In this document: positions 24,557 through 32,713 of the stretch, piece by piece | How positions within the stretch are numbered: position 1 is the stretch's first letter | Layout: each line of letters starts with the position of its first letter | Assembly (NCBI GenBank): GCA_001899335.1 | Contig: MOYE01000001.1 | Coordinates: 305,845-339,532 of the forward strand | Length of the DNA: 33,688 nt | Origin: Candidatus Gastranaerophilus phascolarcticola | GTDB lineage: Bacteria > Cyanobacteriota > Vampirovibrionia > Gastranaerophilales > Gastranaerophilaceae | Direction: 5' to 3' | Notes under the pieces: generated by a model | Databases searched by the model: none | What the model was told of the DNA's origin: nothing | What the model saw: the letters and a program-made list of their open reading frames with translations, nothing else | Program-made: the position numbers and the translations under genes

Positions 24557-25654
24557 ATGAAAATATTAGTCGGAATGTCAGGCGGTGTTGATTCATCAAC
24601 GACGGCGCTGTTACTAAAAGAGCAGGGGCACGAGGTTATTGGTGCAACTATGGCGATATGGGGAAAGGACGGCGTTTACAAGGAAATTCAGGAAAAGTTA
24701 AACAGGCTTCCACATAAAACTCACGGGGCGTGTTTTGGACCCGATGAAAAAGAAGATATTGAAGCTGCAAGAAAGGTATGCGAACAAATTGGAATAGAAT
24801 TTCACGTTTTTGATTGCGCTAAACAGTATGAGGAAATTGTATTGGATAATTTTAAACAGGAATATTTATCCGGTAGAACGCCTAACCCGTGTATTTGGTG
24901 TAATTCTTTAATAAAATTTGATGTACTTCCATATTTGGCAAGGGTTAATGGAATTGGATTTGATAAATTTGCAACCGGACATTACGCAAGAGTGGCACAG
25001 GATAACGGACGATATCTTCTAAAAACAGGTATAAGTCCGAATAAAGATCAGTCGTACTTTTTATACAGATTAAGACAGGAGCAATTGGCAAATATTCTTC
25101 TGCCGCTGGGCGATTTCACAAAGGACGAAATCCGTTCAATTGCAAAATCTTACGGACTTGAGGTAGCCGAAAAGCCTGACAGTCAGGATTTCTATGAGGG
25201 TGATTATAATGAACTTCTGCAGGTTGCTCCAAAAGAGGGTAAAATTGTTGATATCAACGGTAAAGTATTAGGTACGCATGAAGGGATTTGGAACTACACA
25301 ATAGGGCAGCGCAAGGGGCTTGGTGTAAGCTCGACCGAGGCGCTTTATGTTATCGAACTACGCAAAGACTCAAATGAAGTTGTTGTAGGGTTTAAGGATG
25401 AGACTTTAAAAGATAGTCTTACCGCCGTCAAAATGAACTGGATTGCGTTTGATGCACTAAGTGAGGAACTTAAGTGCACTGCAAAAATCCGTTCATCTCA
25501 AAAGGCTCAACCCGTTTTAATCAGACCTGTTGAAACTGGCGGTGTCGATGTTAAATTTGAAAATATGCAAAAATCTATTGCGCCAGGTCAATCAATAGTT
25601 TTTTATGACGAAGATGTAGTTCTTGGCGGCGGAATTATTGATGAAGTGAGGTAA
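24557..25654 (+). CDS. mnmA: tRNA 2-thiouridine synthase MnmA-like
   Basis: 365 residues. The family adds sulfur to U34 of Lys, Glu and Gln tRNAs after adenylation. The PP-loop is MSGGVDSST (7-15). GRTPNPCIWCN has C112 and C115; ATGHYARV and NKDQSYFLYRL are typical, and GQRKGLGV marks the C-terminal half. At the place where most MnmA have the second catalytic Cys (SQDIC or STGIC) this protein reads SQDFYEGDY (209-217), with no Cys. The start ATG at 24557 follows AAAAGGGGA. bioB starts 2 bases after the stop, so the two Fe-S/sulfur enzymes form one transcript. Confidence 0.9.
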   Translation: MKILVGMSGGVDSSTTALLLKEQGHEVIGATMAIWGKDGVYKEIQEKLNRLPHKTHGACFGPDEKEDIEAARKVCEQIGIEFHVFDCAKQYEEIVLDNFKQEYLSGRTPNPCIWCNSLIKFDVLPYLARVNGIGFDKFATGHYARVAQDNGRYLLKTGISPNKDQSYFLYRLRQEQLANILLPLGDFTKDEIRSIAKSYGLEVAEKPDSQDFYEGDYNELLQVAPKEGKIVDINGKVLGTHEGIWNYTIGQRKGLGVSSTEALYVIELRKDSNEVVVGFKDETLKDSLTAVKMNWIAFDALSEELKCTAKIRSSQKAQPVLIRPVETGGVDVKFENMQKSIAPGQSIVFYDEDVVLGGGIIDEVR

Positions 25655-25656
25655 AT

Positions 25657-26577
25657 ATGGATAAGAATGAATTATTAGAATTATACAATTACGATTTGGA
25701 AAAACTCGTTTCTATTGCCGAGAAAGTTACCCGGAAAAATTTCAAAAATGAAATCGAGGTTTGTTCTATAATAAGTGCTAAAACCGGCAGGTGCGGTGAA
25801 AATTGTAAGTATTGCTCACAAAGTGTTCATAACCATGCGGAAATTCATTGTCACTCGTTGCTTGATGTGGAAGAAGTAAGAAAAGCTGCTTTAAAAGCCA
25901 AGGAAAACGGTGCATCGCGTTTTTGTATTGTGACGTCAGGCAGAAGCGAAGCCGGGGACGACTTTAAAAAGATTTTGGAAATGATAAAAGCTGTTGCCTC
26001 AATTGACGGTATTCACTGTTGTGCATCTTTGGGGTTGTTGAATGAAGAGCAAATTAAGCAAATTAAAGAGGCGGGTGTTGAAAGGTTTAATCACAATATT
26101 AATACCTCACAAAACTACCATAAAAATATATGTACAACGCATAATTATGAAGACCGGATAAATACGGTTAAAATGATTACAAAAAACGGTATTGAGGCAT
26201 GTTCCGGGGTTATCTTAGGCATGGGAGAATCCCGTGAAGACAGAATAGATATGGCATTAGCATTAAAAGAATTGAAACCTAAAACAGTGCCGATAAATGT
26301 CCTAAATCCTATTAAAGGCACTCCGTTGGAGTGTTTCGAGGATAAGATTACAGAGGAAGAAGTCATAAGGACGATTTGTATTTTCCGTATAGTATTACCG
26401 AATGCTATTTTGCGTTATGCCGGCGGTAGGAAAACAAGGCTTTCCAAGGAAATGCAGGAATTAGGATTGCGCGCAGGAATAAACGGTATACTCGCAGGTG
26501 ATTATTTAACTACATCAGGCGTGAACGCAAAGGAAGATGAAGAAATGCTTAAAAAATTCGGATTAGAATTGGTTTAA
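25657..26577 (+). CDS. bioB: Biotin synthase
   Basis: 306 residues. A radical-SAM enzyme that inserts sulfur into dethiobiotin. The [4Fe-4S] site is C46-x3-C50-x2-C53 (CGENCKYCSQS). The sulfur-donating [2Fe-2S] ligands are visible as Cys90 (RFCIVTSGR), Cys121/122 (HCCASLG), Cys182 (EACSGVILGMGE) and Arg258 (RYAGGR). It is cotranscribed with mnmA. No other biotin genes are in the window, so the organism may take up or make the precursor from elsewhere. Confidence 0.95.
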   Translation: MDKNELLELYNYDLEKLVSIAEKVTRKNFKNEIEVCSIISAKTGRCGENCKYCSQSVHNHAEIHCHSLLDVEEVRKAALKAKENGASRFCIVTSGRSEAGDDFKKILEMIKAVASIDGIHCCASLGLLNEEQIKQIKEAGVERFNHNINTSQNYHKNICTTHNYEDRINTVKMITKNGIEACSGVILGMGESREDRIDMALALKELKPKTVPINVLNPIKGTPLECFEDKITEEEVIRTICIFRIVLPNAILRYAGGRKTRLSKEMQELGLRAGINGILAGDYLTTSGVNAKEDEEMLKKFGLELV

Positions 26578-26605
26578 AAAAAAAGAGCCTCAGGGCTCTT
26601 TTTTT
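26577..26605. terminator. Bidirectional terminator between bioB and pyrG
   Basis: Stem AGAGCC/GGCTCT with loop TCAG (26584-26599), A-run before and T-run after, placed between converging genes. Confidence 0.9.
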
Positions 26606-28208
26606 ATTTTACTCTTTTAACTGCTGCGTCAATTAAGCCTTTGAACAGCGGGTGCGGATGCTCAGGACGCGATTTAAATTCCGGATGGAATTGTGATGCC
26701 ACAAACCAGTCAAGTTTTGGAAGTTCAACCATTTCAGCAAGCATTCCGTCAGGTGACATGCCGGAAAATACCAAGCCGGCGTCTGTAATCTGTTTTATAA
26801 ACTCATTGTTAACTTCGTATCTGTGACGGTGACGTTCGGAAATTAAATCGGAACCATACGCCTTATGCGCTTTTGTTCCTTTTTTGACAACGCAATCATA
26901 CGCGCCTAAACGCATTGTACCGCCGTATGCCTGAACGTTTTTCTGCTCTAACATCAAGTCAATAACAGGGTATGGAGCGTTTTCATCAAATTCTTTTGAA
27001 TTTGCACCTTTTAAGCCGACCACGTTTCTTGCATATTCAATAACAGCACATTGCATGCCAAGACATAAGCCTAAGAATGGCAGGTTATTGGTTCTTGCGT
27101 ATTTGATTACGTTTAATTTACCCTCAATTCCGCGAACACCAAAACCGCCCGGAACTACAACGGCTTGAACATCAGAGAGAAGTTCTTGGCATTTTTCCCA
27201 GTCTACGCACTCTTCTGAGTTAATCCATTTTATATCAATTGAAGCATCATTGGCAAAACCGGCGTGTTTTAAAGACTCTACAACTGAAATATATGCGTCT
27301 GAAAGTTTTGTATATTTACCGGCAATTGCAACTTTTATTGTTTTTTTCGGATTTTTGATTGTTTCTACGAGTTTTTTCCATTTTTCAAGTTTTGCCGGGC
27401 GTTTTTCAACTCGGAGCATATCAAGAATTACATCTGCCATATGCTGGTCTTCAAGCGCCAGTGGAACTTCGTAAATACTTTTCATATCTTTGCACTCAAA
27501 TACAGCCTCTCTTGCTAGTGAGCAGAATAGAGCAAGTTTATCTTTTTCTGTTTTCGGAATAGAGCGTGATGTCCTGCAAACGAGGATTTCAGGCTGAATA
27601 CCGTAACTTCTTAAAACATTAACACTGTGTTGTGAAGGTTTAGTTTTAAGCTCGCCGGAGGTCGGAAGATATGGCAAAAGTGTTGTGTGAATTGATATTG
27701 CGTTGCCGATACCGATTTCGGTTTTAAACTGGCGGATTGCTTCAATGAACGGTAAACTTTCGATGTCACCAATTGTACCGCCGACTTCAATCAGTTGAAA
27801 ATCCGGTTTAAATTGTTTTGTTGCGCCGTGGATACGTGCTTTAATTTCGTTTGTAATATGAGGGATTACCTGAACTGTTCCGCCCAAATAATCGCCGCGT
27901 CGTTCTTTGTTTATGACGGTTTGGTAAACGCTGCCGGAAGTAACGTTGTTTAATTTACCGAGGTTTGTGTCAGTAAAACGTTCATAGTGTCCGAGGTCTA
28001 AGTCTGTTTCGGCGCCATCGTCGGTTACGAAAACTTCGCCGTGTTGGAACGGGCTCATTGTGCCCGGGTCTACGTTAATATACGGGTCAAATTTTTGGTT
28101 AATTACGCTGAATCCTCTTGCGCGAAGGAGGCGTCCTAAAGATGCTGCGACAATACCTTTGCCTAATGAACTTACTACACCGCCTGTGATAAAAATATAT
28201 TTTGTCAT
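26604..28208 (-). CDS. pyrG: CTP synthase
   Basis: 534 residues. It makes CTP from UTP with glutamine nitrogen. The N-terminal synthetase domain begins [18 protein letters not shown]; the C-terminal class I amidotransferase has the nucleophile Cys in [10 protein letters not shown] and the ...[14 protein letters not shown]is-Glu end. The start is ATG 28208 because AGGGG lies 5 bases before it and the conserved sequence begins immediately; an ATG at 28220 precedes the ribosome site. A terminator separates it from gatC upstream. Confidence 0.97.
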   Translation of the reverse strand: MTKYIFITGGVVSSLGKGIVAASLGRLLRARGFSVINQKFDPYINVDPGTMSPFQHGEVFVTDDGAETDLDLGHYERFTDTNLGKLNNVTSGSVYQTVINKERRGDYLGGTVQVIPHITNEIKARIHGATKQFKPDFQLIEVGGTIGDIESLPFIEAIRQFKTEIGIGNAISIHTTLLPYLPTSGELKTKPSQHSVNVLRSYGIQPEILVCRTSRSIPKTEKDKLALFCSLAREAVFECKDMKSIYEVPLALEDQHMADVILDMLRVEKRPAKLEKWKKLVETIKNPKKTIKVAIAGKYTKLSDAYISVVESLKHAGFANDASIDIKWINSEECVDWEKCQELLSDVQAVVVPGGFGVRGIEGKLNVIKYARTNNLPFLGLCLGMQCAVIEYARNVVGLKGANSKEFDENAPYPVIDLMLEQKNVQAYGGTMRLGAYDCVVKKGTKAHKAYGSDLISERHRHRYEVNNEFIKQITDAGLVFSGMSPDGMLAEMVELPKLDWFVASQFHPEFKSRPEHPHPLFKGLIDAAVKRVK

Positions 28209-28228
28209 GTTACCCCTCATTTCTATAT

Positions 28229-28254
28229 TAAAAAAGGCGGCAAGAGTGCCGCCT
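28229..28254 (-). terminator. Rho-independent terminator after gatC
   Basis: 8-bp perfect stem AGGCGGCA/TGCCGCCT with a 4-base loop. On the minus strand it is followed by six T. It lies 8 bases beyond the gatC stop. Confidence 0.88.
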
Positions 28255-28261
28255 GTAAATT

Positions 28262-28546
28262 TTACCCGCCGATTTTCGGGACTTTGAAGAACCCGTCCTC
28301 TTCGTCCGGTGCGTTCTTCATTAATTCTTCTTTTGTCTGTTCGTAGACAACTTTGTCTTCTCTCATTACGTTGACGAAATCCACAACCTGTGTCATAGGT
28401 TCAATGTTTGAGGTATCGACTTCGTTCATCTGGTTTACGTATTGAAGCACATCGCCAAGCTGTTTGGTATAAAGCTCTTTTTCCTCGTCTGTCAACTCAA
28501 GACGGGCGAGTTTTGCAACGTGTTCTACATCTTTTATCGTAATCAT
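28262..28546 (-). CDS. gatC: Asp-tRNA(Asn)/Glu-tRNA(Gln) amidotransferase subunit C
   Basis: 94 residues, normal GatC length: [20 protein letters not shown], then [16 protein letters not shown] and the PNxxDG-like end [16 protein letters not shown]. It stabilises GatA in GatCAB. gatA and gatB are not next to it. GGGAG precedes the ATG. It lies 37 bases after the 766-residue unknown gene and may share its transcript. Confidence 0.93.
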   Translation of the reverse strand: MITIKDVEHVAKLARLELTDEEKELYTKQLGDVLQYVNQMNEVDTSNIEPMTQVVDFVNVMREDKVVYEQTKEELMKNAPDEEDGFFKVPKIGG

Positions 28547-28583
28547 AAAATACTCCCTACTTTTTATATTATGGTAGCATAAA

Positions 28584-30884
28584 CTATTTTAATTTCAATA
28601 TCCTGTGCGCGAGTGATTTTTTAGCAAGAGTGTAGATTGCGTTAAATTCTTCCGGGAATGAACTTAATTGCTTTGTAAACTCTTCCGGGTCTGCCGCCAT
28701 TATCATAGAGGTCATTTCAGGGAAGAGGTAGACGAAATTTTTAAGTGTATGCTCTTTGATAATCTGTGTTATCTTTTTGTTTTCGTTAGGATTACAGAGG
28801 TATCGGAGTGTTGTGCCTTGAAAATCAATAACCAAATCATTAGATAAGATATTTTTAATTTCTTTTTCATAAACATCGCGTTTTTTCATTCCGTTAGAGA
28901 GAAGAGTAAGCATTCTGGGAACAGATGTATTCGGAGCCGTGGTTTCGGCTGCGTCATATTTCTTGAGCGCGCTGAAAAGTTCGTGTTTAATTTTTATTCT
29001 TTCTTTGTTCGATAGCGGAGTGCTAATAGTATTATAAATTTCCTGAATTTCGTTTGTTGCGCTGTCAATTTCGCCGGTTTTAAGAACTTCGGAGTGAATT
29101 TTATCTCTTATACGAAGAACATCTTCGTTGGCAAAATGTCTTAAGTCATCTTCATTTATGATGCCGTGTCTTAGACCGTATTCCATGAATGAAACACGTG
29201 TACTTTCTAAAAGCGGGTTATAACGGGTTTCCATTACGGTTATCAAATCGTCGTTGACTTTGAATAATTCTTCGTCTGATAATAAAACTTTATTTATATG
29301 CGGTGTATCAGGGTTAGCTTCAAAGCACGCTGTCATATAAAATTTATCTTTGTTTTCCTGGGTTTCGATTATCTTGTCAAGTTCTCTCATATAAGTATCA
29401 AAGACTTTACGCGGAACCATACAGAAATCATTTTTGTAAGTTTGGATTGCGTTTTCTTTGATATCGAAAGGGGTTACTATTGTGTGCCCGTCTATTATGT
29501 ATTTAAATTCTACGGGTTCTTTAATTACTTCCTGAACCACCGGTGGTTTCTCTTCGATAACAGGTTTTGGCATAAGTTCTTTTGCCATTTCATCGTATTC
29601 AGCCTGGATTCTGGCATGTTCAAGTTTTGCCTTTTCACGGTTTGGCTTAATCTGTTCGATATCCTGAAGAAGGGCTTTAAAGTAAGCGTTGTTGCCGTCT
29701 GCACCGTAAGCGTCAGTGAATTGCATAATTACGTCTGTAATCGCTGTTGAAAACTCGGATTTTAACCATGGATTTGCGCTCCAAAATGCGCGGAATGGTG
29801 TTTTTTCGCGTTTAGTCAGTTCTGCTCCATTGATAAGTTTATCAATAATGTTAGAGCTTTCGTTAAAAGAAATCATTTCTTCCGAAAGGTGAACTTTTTC
29901 TGTAGCGAGCGTCATGATTTGGCTCCAGTATTTTTGCAGAAATGTAAGTTCTTCAATGTCTCTACCGCTGTGTTTAATACGTTTTAATGCTTTGTTAGTT
30001 TCGCCGTTTGAGTTAACGATTGTATCTGAAATATTTTTGATTTTTTCGCGTTTAAAATTATATCTGTGCGGTTCCGGTTTTTCTGTACGTGCCTGCTGAC
30101 GGCGTTGAATAACTGCTTTGCCTTCCGGGCTGTCTGCGTTTACAAATTCTCCTGTCGCGGTTTTCACACGGCGGACGCGTTCGTAGTCGTCACGGGTTGC
30201 AATGAATGAGTTCCAAAACGGAACTTCAGGGAAACGGATTCCGAGGTTATAAACCGTTGAATGAGAGAAATATGCACTTTCGTTCCTGCCAAGTGTTTTG
30301 GCTTTTTCTGCCGGAACCCTCGCTGCAAGTTCGTATACTTCGTTAATGTCATTTGCAAAATCCTTGTCGATTTCTTTTACGGTTTTGCCCTCAAGATAAA
30401 TCTTTTTAACAAGATATGTTGTCAAATCATCAGAGCCGTCTTTAAAAAGCGGTTCCGGATTGTCTTGCATTGCTTTTATGTCTTTAATCTTTTTGAGAAT
30501 ACCAGTTGTGGCTCCGGCGTAGTTTGCAGGACGAAGTTTGCTAAATTTGGGTTCGCCAAGTTTTTTTATATCGTCAACCGTTGAGGCATTATTTAAAGCG
30601 TCAAAAGCCTCCTGCATTATTTGAACCGGTGCGATTTTACTTCTTTCTTCAAACCTTGCGTTTAAGTATTTTTTCATGGTTTCAGGCATGTTATCCCTGT
30701 TGAAATCCTGTGCATAGAAATCTTCCGGTGTACGTTTGCCGAAACTTATATGTACATTGTAATCTGAGTAATAAATGGGGTTGTAAACACCGTTCTGCAG
30801 CGTTTGCGGCGCTTTAGAAACGGTGTTTTGTATATGATATTGTTGATTATTGTATTTTAATGGGGTTATTGCTGCAATTTTCAT
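28584..30884 (-). CDS. Large protein of unknown function, paralogue A
   Basis: 766 residues, not recognised. It begins MKIAAITPLKYNNQQYHIQN and has a short ISFGKR motif near 46-51, with no Sec signal. Most of the rest looks helical and charged, with a proline/valine-rich linker around 440-460 (KPVIEEKPPVVQEV). Residues 151-193 (DDLTTYLVKKIYLEGKTVKE...) and 364-378 (FRAFWSANPWLKSEF) match segments of the next gene upstream, so the two are paralogues. The first of these looks like a helix-turn-helix of the recombinase/resolvase kind, but this is weak. It starts 3 bases after paralogue B's stop, hence one operon. Confidence 0.7.
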   Translation of the reverse strand: MKIAAITPLKYNNQQYHIQNTVSKAPQTLQNGVYNPIYYSDYNVHISFGKRTPEDFYAQDFNRDNMPETMKKYLNARFEERSKIAPVQIMQEAFDALNNASTVDDIKKLGEPKFSKLRPANYAGATTGILKKIKDIKAMQDNPEPLFKDGSDDLTTYLVKKIYLEGKTVKEIDKDFANDINEVYELAARVPAEKAKTLGRNESAYFSHSTVYNLGIRFPEVPFWNSFIATRDDYERVRRVKTATGEFVNADSPEGKAVIQRRQQARTEKPEPHRYNFKREKIKNISDTIVNSNGETNKALKRIKHSGRDIEELTFLQKYWSQIMTLATEKVHLSEEMISFNESSNIIDKLINGAELTKREKTPFRAFWSANPWLKSEFSTAITDVIMQFTDAYGADGNNAYFKALLQDIEQIKPNREKAKLEHARIQAEYDEMAKELMPKPVIEEKPPVVQEVIKEPVEFKYIIDGHTIVTPFDIKENAIQTYKNDFCMVPRKVFDTYMRELDKIIETQENKDKFYMTACFEANPDTPHINKVLLSDEELFKVNDDLITVMETRYNPLLESTRVSFMEYGLRHGIINEDDLRHFANEDVLRIRDKIHSEVLKTGEIDSATNEIQEIYNTISTPLSNKERIKIKHELFSALKKYDAAETTAPNTSVPRMLTLLSNGMKKRDVYEKEIKNILSNDLVIDFQGTTLRYLCNPNENKKITQIIKEHTLKNFVYLFPEMTSMIMAADPEEFTKQLSSFPEEFNAIYTLAKKSLAHRILKLK

Positions 30885-30887
30885 ATA

Positions 30888-32525
30888 TTATGTCGTCCTA
30901 TGCTTTAAACCTTCAGCTTTTACCAAAGGGTAATCTTTCGTAAGATTTGTTATAAATTCTTGTTCAAGTTCAGGGGCATATTTTCTTAAATCAAGCTGAA
31001 CGTTAATAAAGGTTGTTCTTGCCTGATCAATGTTTAAGTCTCGGAATTTGATAACTTTACCTGTTTTCGGATCAAGTTCATAGATATCTGATTGATATTT
31101 TTGGGTTAAATACTCGAGTAATTTTTTGCGAGCCTTAACATTTTGCGGGGTTGAATTTTTAGCCATTTGCTGGATACTTTTTACAAGTGAATACTGATAA
31201 AGGCTGGCTATTATGTCCGCATTGTTTGAGGTGTTGGTAAATTCCGTATAAACTTCAAAGAATTTTGGATTATACATGTGTTTTTTTGTAATAGTGTTGT
31301 AGTTTGTTACAAAATCTTCAAGTTCAAGTTTAACGCCTTTTCCATTCGCAAAATCCATAATATCCTTTACCAATCCTACAGGGTAGTTGAACACTAAAGG
31401 CGGGTTTTCGACCTCTTCTTTTACGACTTTCCAGCCGTATTGCATATTTTTTGAATGGGTTTTACGAGCCCAATCGTTTTCCGCCCAAAACCTTTTCATA
31501 GCAAGTGCTTGTTGTTCGTTAAGGCTGAAAGGGTTCGTAACGTCTACATTTTTAACCCCCATACGTGACAAAAATTTACTCAGCGATTTTTTAATCCCTT
31601 CTGCAGATTTAAGTCCCCAGGCACGTTTCAAAACTTCGCTGAAAATAAGTTTTTGGTCCGGGTTCTTTTCGTAGAATTCCCGCTGGCGTTGGGAAATGTT
31701 ATAACAAGCCTGCGGGTGTTCCTGATAATACCGGATTAAACCCTCGGAAATATGCTGCCTGTGAAGATCTGATAAAGGTTTGCGCGGAATGTAAACAGGT
31801 TCGCCTTCTTGCTCTGCGGCTTTTCTATCCAGGGTTTCCATTCGTTTTTCAGCCATTTCACGCGTTATACGGGTATTATATTCCTCGTCGGAAAGTTTTA
31901 GGTATGAGCCATAATGCTTATCTCTTTTGGGAATATTTAATCTGTTCAGCAAATGGTTAATATCTTTGCCGTCAGTGTAAGTTTTTAAGTCTGTCAGCGA
32001 AAAACCTTCGCCCCAGTAGAGCTTAATTAGCTGGACGGAGAGGTCTTCGTCTTTTGTAAAATATTGGTTTTCGCCGTTAATAAGTTTCTGTGCGTAAGAA
32101 TTTGGCATAAATTCTACGTCAGAAGCGCTTATAACGTTATCAAAGAACTTTTCTTCTCTAAATAATGATTTTATATCTTCTAATGTAGAACAATCTTTCA
32201 GACCGCCGAAAATGCTTTTATGTACATCGACCAATTTAAGATTTTCAGGGTTGCCTGCATTGATAAGCTGTGTTGCGCTTTCTTTAACTTTAGGCGGGAA
32301 AATTCGTTCCATTTTGTTAAAAGCAGCACCGAGAAATTCAAGGTTTTCGATAGTCGATTTCAGATTAAGCGATGCGCCGCCATTAAAATTAAGCAACAGC
32401 GCCGGTGCGCTGTTGAGGGCTGCACTAGAGCGCAGCCCTGCAGCCGGAGTATTTACCGGTGCAGATTGTCTCGTGTTTTTATATTGATATGAATAAGGGT
32501 TAAATGTTATTGGATTAATTTTCAT
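30888..32525 (-). CDS. Large protein of unknown function, paralogue B (NUMOD3-like motif)
   Basis: 545 residues from ATG 32525, where the MKINPITFNPYSYQYKNTRQ opening matches the style of paralogue A; an in-frame GTG/ATG start at 32588/32585 would add 21 atypical residues. A short NFNGG motif lies at 46-50. Residues 160-201 (EDLSVQLIKLYWGEGFSLTD...) and 343-357 (MKRFWAENDWARKTH) align with paralogue A. RKPLSDLHRQHISEGLIRYY (248-267) resembles the NUMOD3 DNA-binding motif of homing-type endonucleases, but no GIY-YIG or HNH nuclease is seen. No Shine-Dalgarno is evident. Function unknown; nucleic-acid binding is only a suggestion. Confidence 0.7.
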   Translation of the reverse strand: MKINPITFNPYSYQYKNTRQSAPVNTPAAGLRSSAALNSAPALLLNFNGGASLNLKSTIENLEFLGAAFNKMERIFPPKVKESATQLINAGNPENLKLVDVHKSIFGGLKDCSTLEDIKSLFREEKFFDNVISASDVEFMPNSYAQKLINGENQYFTKDEDLSVQLIKLYWGEGFSLTDLKTYTDGKDINHLLNRLNIPKRDKHYGSYLKLSDEEYNTRITREMAEKRMETLDRKAAEQEGEPVYIPRKPLSDLHRQHISEGLIRYYQEHPQACYNISQRQREFYEKNPDQKLIFSEVLKRAWGLKSAEGIKKSLSKFLSRMGVKNVDVTNPFSLNEQQALAMKRFWAENDWARKTHSKNMQYGWKVVKEEVENPPLVFNYPVGLVKDIMDFANGKGVKLELEDFVTNYNTITKKHMYNPKFFEVYTEFTNTSNNADIIASLYQYSLVKSIQQMAKNSTPQNVKARKKLLEYLTQKYQSDIYELDPKTGKVIKFRDLNIDQARTTFINVQLDLRKYAPELEQEFITNLTKDYPLVKAEGLKHRTT

Positions 32526-32648
32526 AGTGGTAGTTAAAAATCCGTGAAGAAAAATTTTTGCGTAAGTGTTGCGAAATGTTAACATCACGGAATGACGTAT
32601 GTATCAAAAAATAATGTAACAATTTGTAAACGTATAATTGATTTTGTA

Positions 32649-32677
32649 TTGCCTACGTATGCAACAAGATTTATAAT
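32649..32677 (+). promoter_or_regulatory. Promoter of prepilin copy 4
   Basis: -35 TTGCCT (32649-32654), 17-bp spacer, -10 TATAAT (32672-32677). TTGCCTACGTATGCAA (32649-32664) is a near-perfect palindrome over the -35 (one mismatched pair) and could bind a regulator. The ribosome site AAGGAG is at 32698-32703. Confidence 0.65.
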
Positions 32678-32713
32678 TATTGTATGAGTTAATCAGAAAG
32701 GAGATAAACTGGA

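Noticed and set aside
29298..29750. 150-codon plus-strand frame opposite the 766-residue gene
   Set aside because: Phe/Cys/Val-rich composition typical of an antisense shadow; no start signals.
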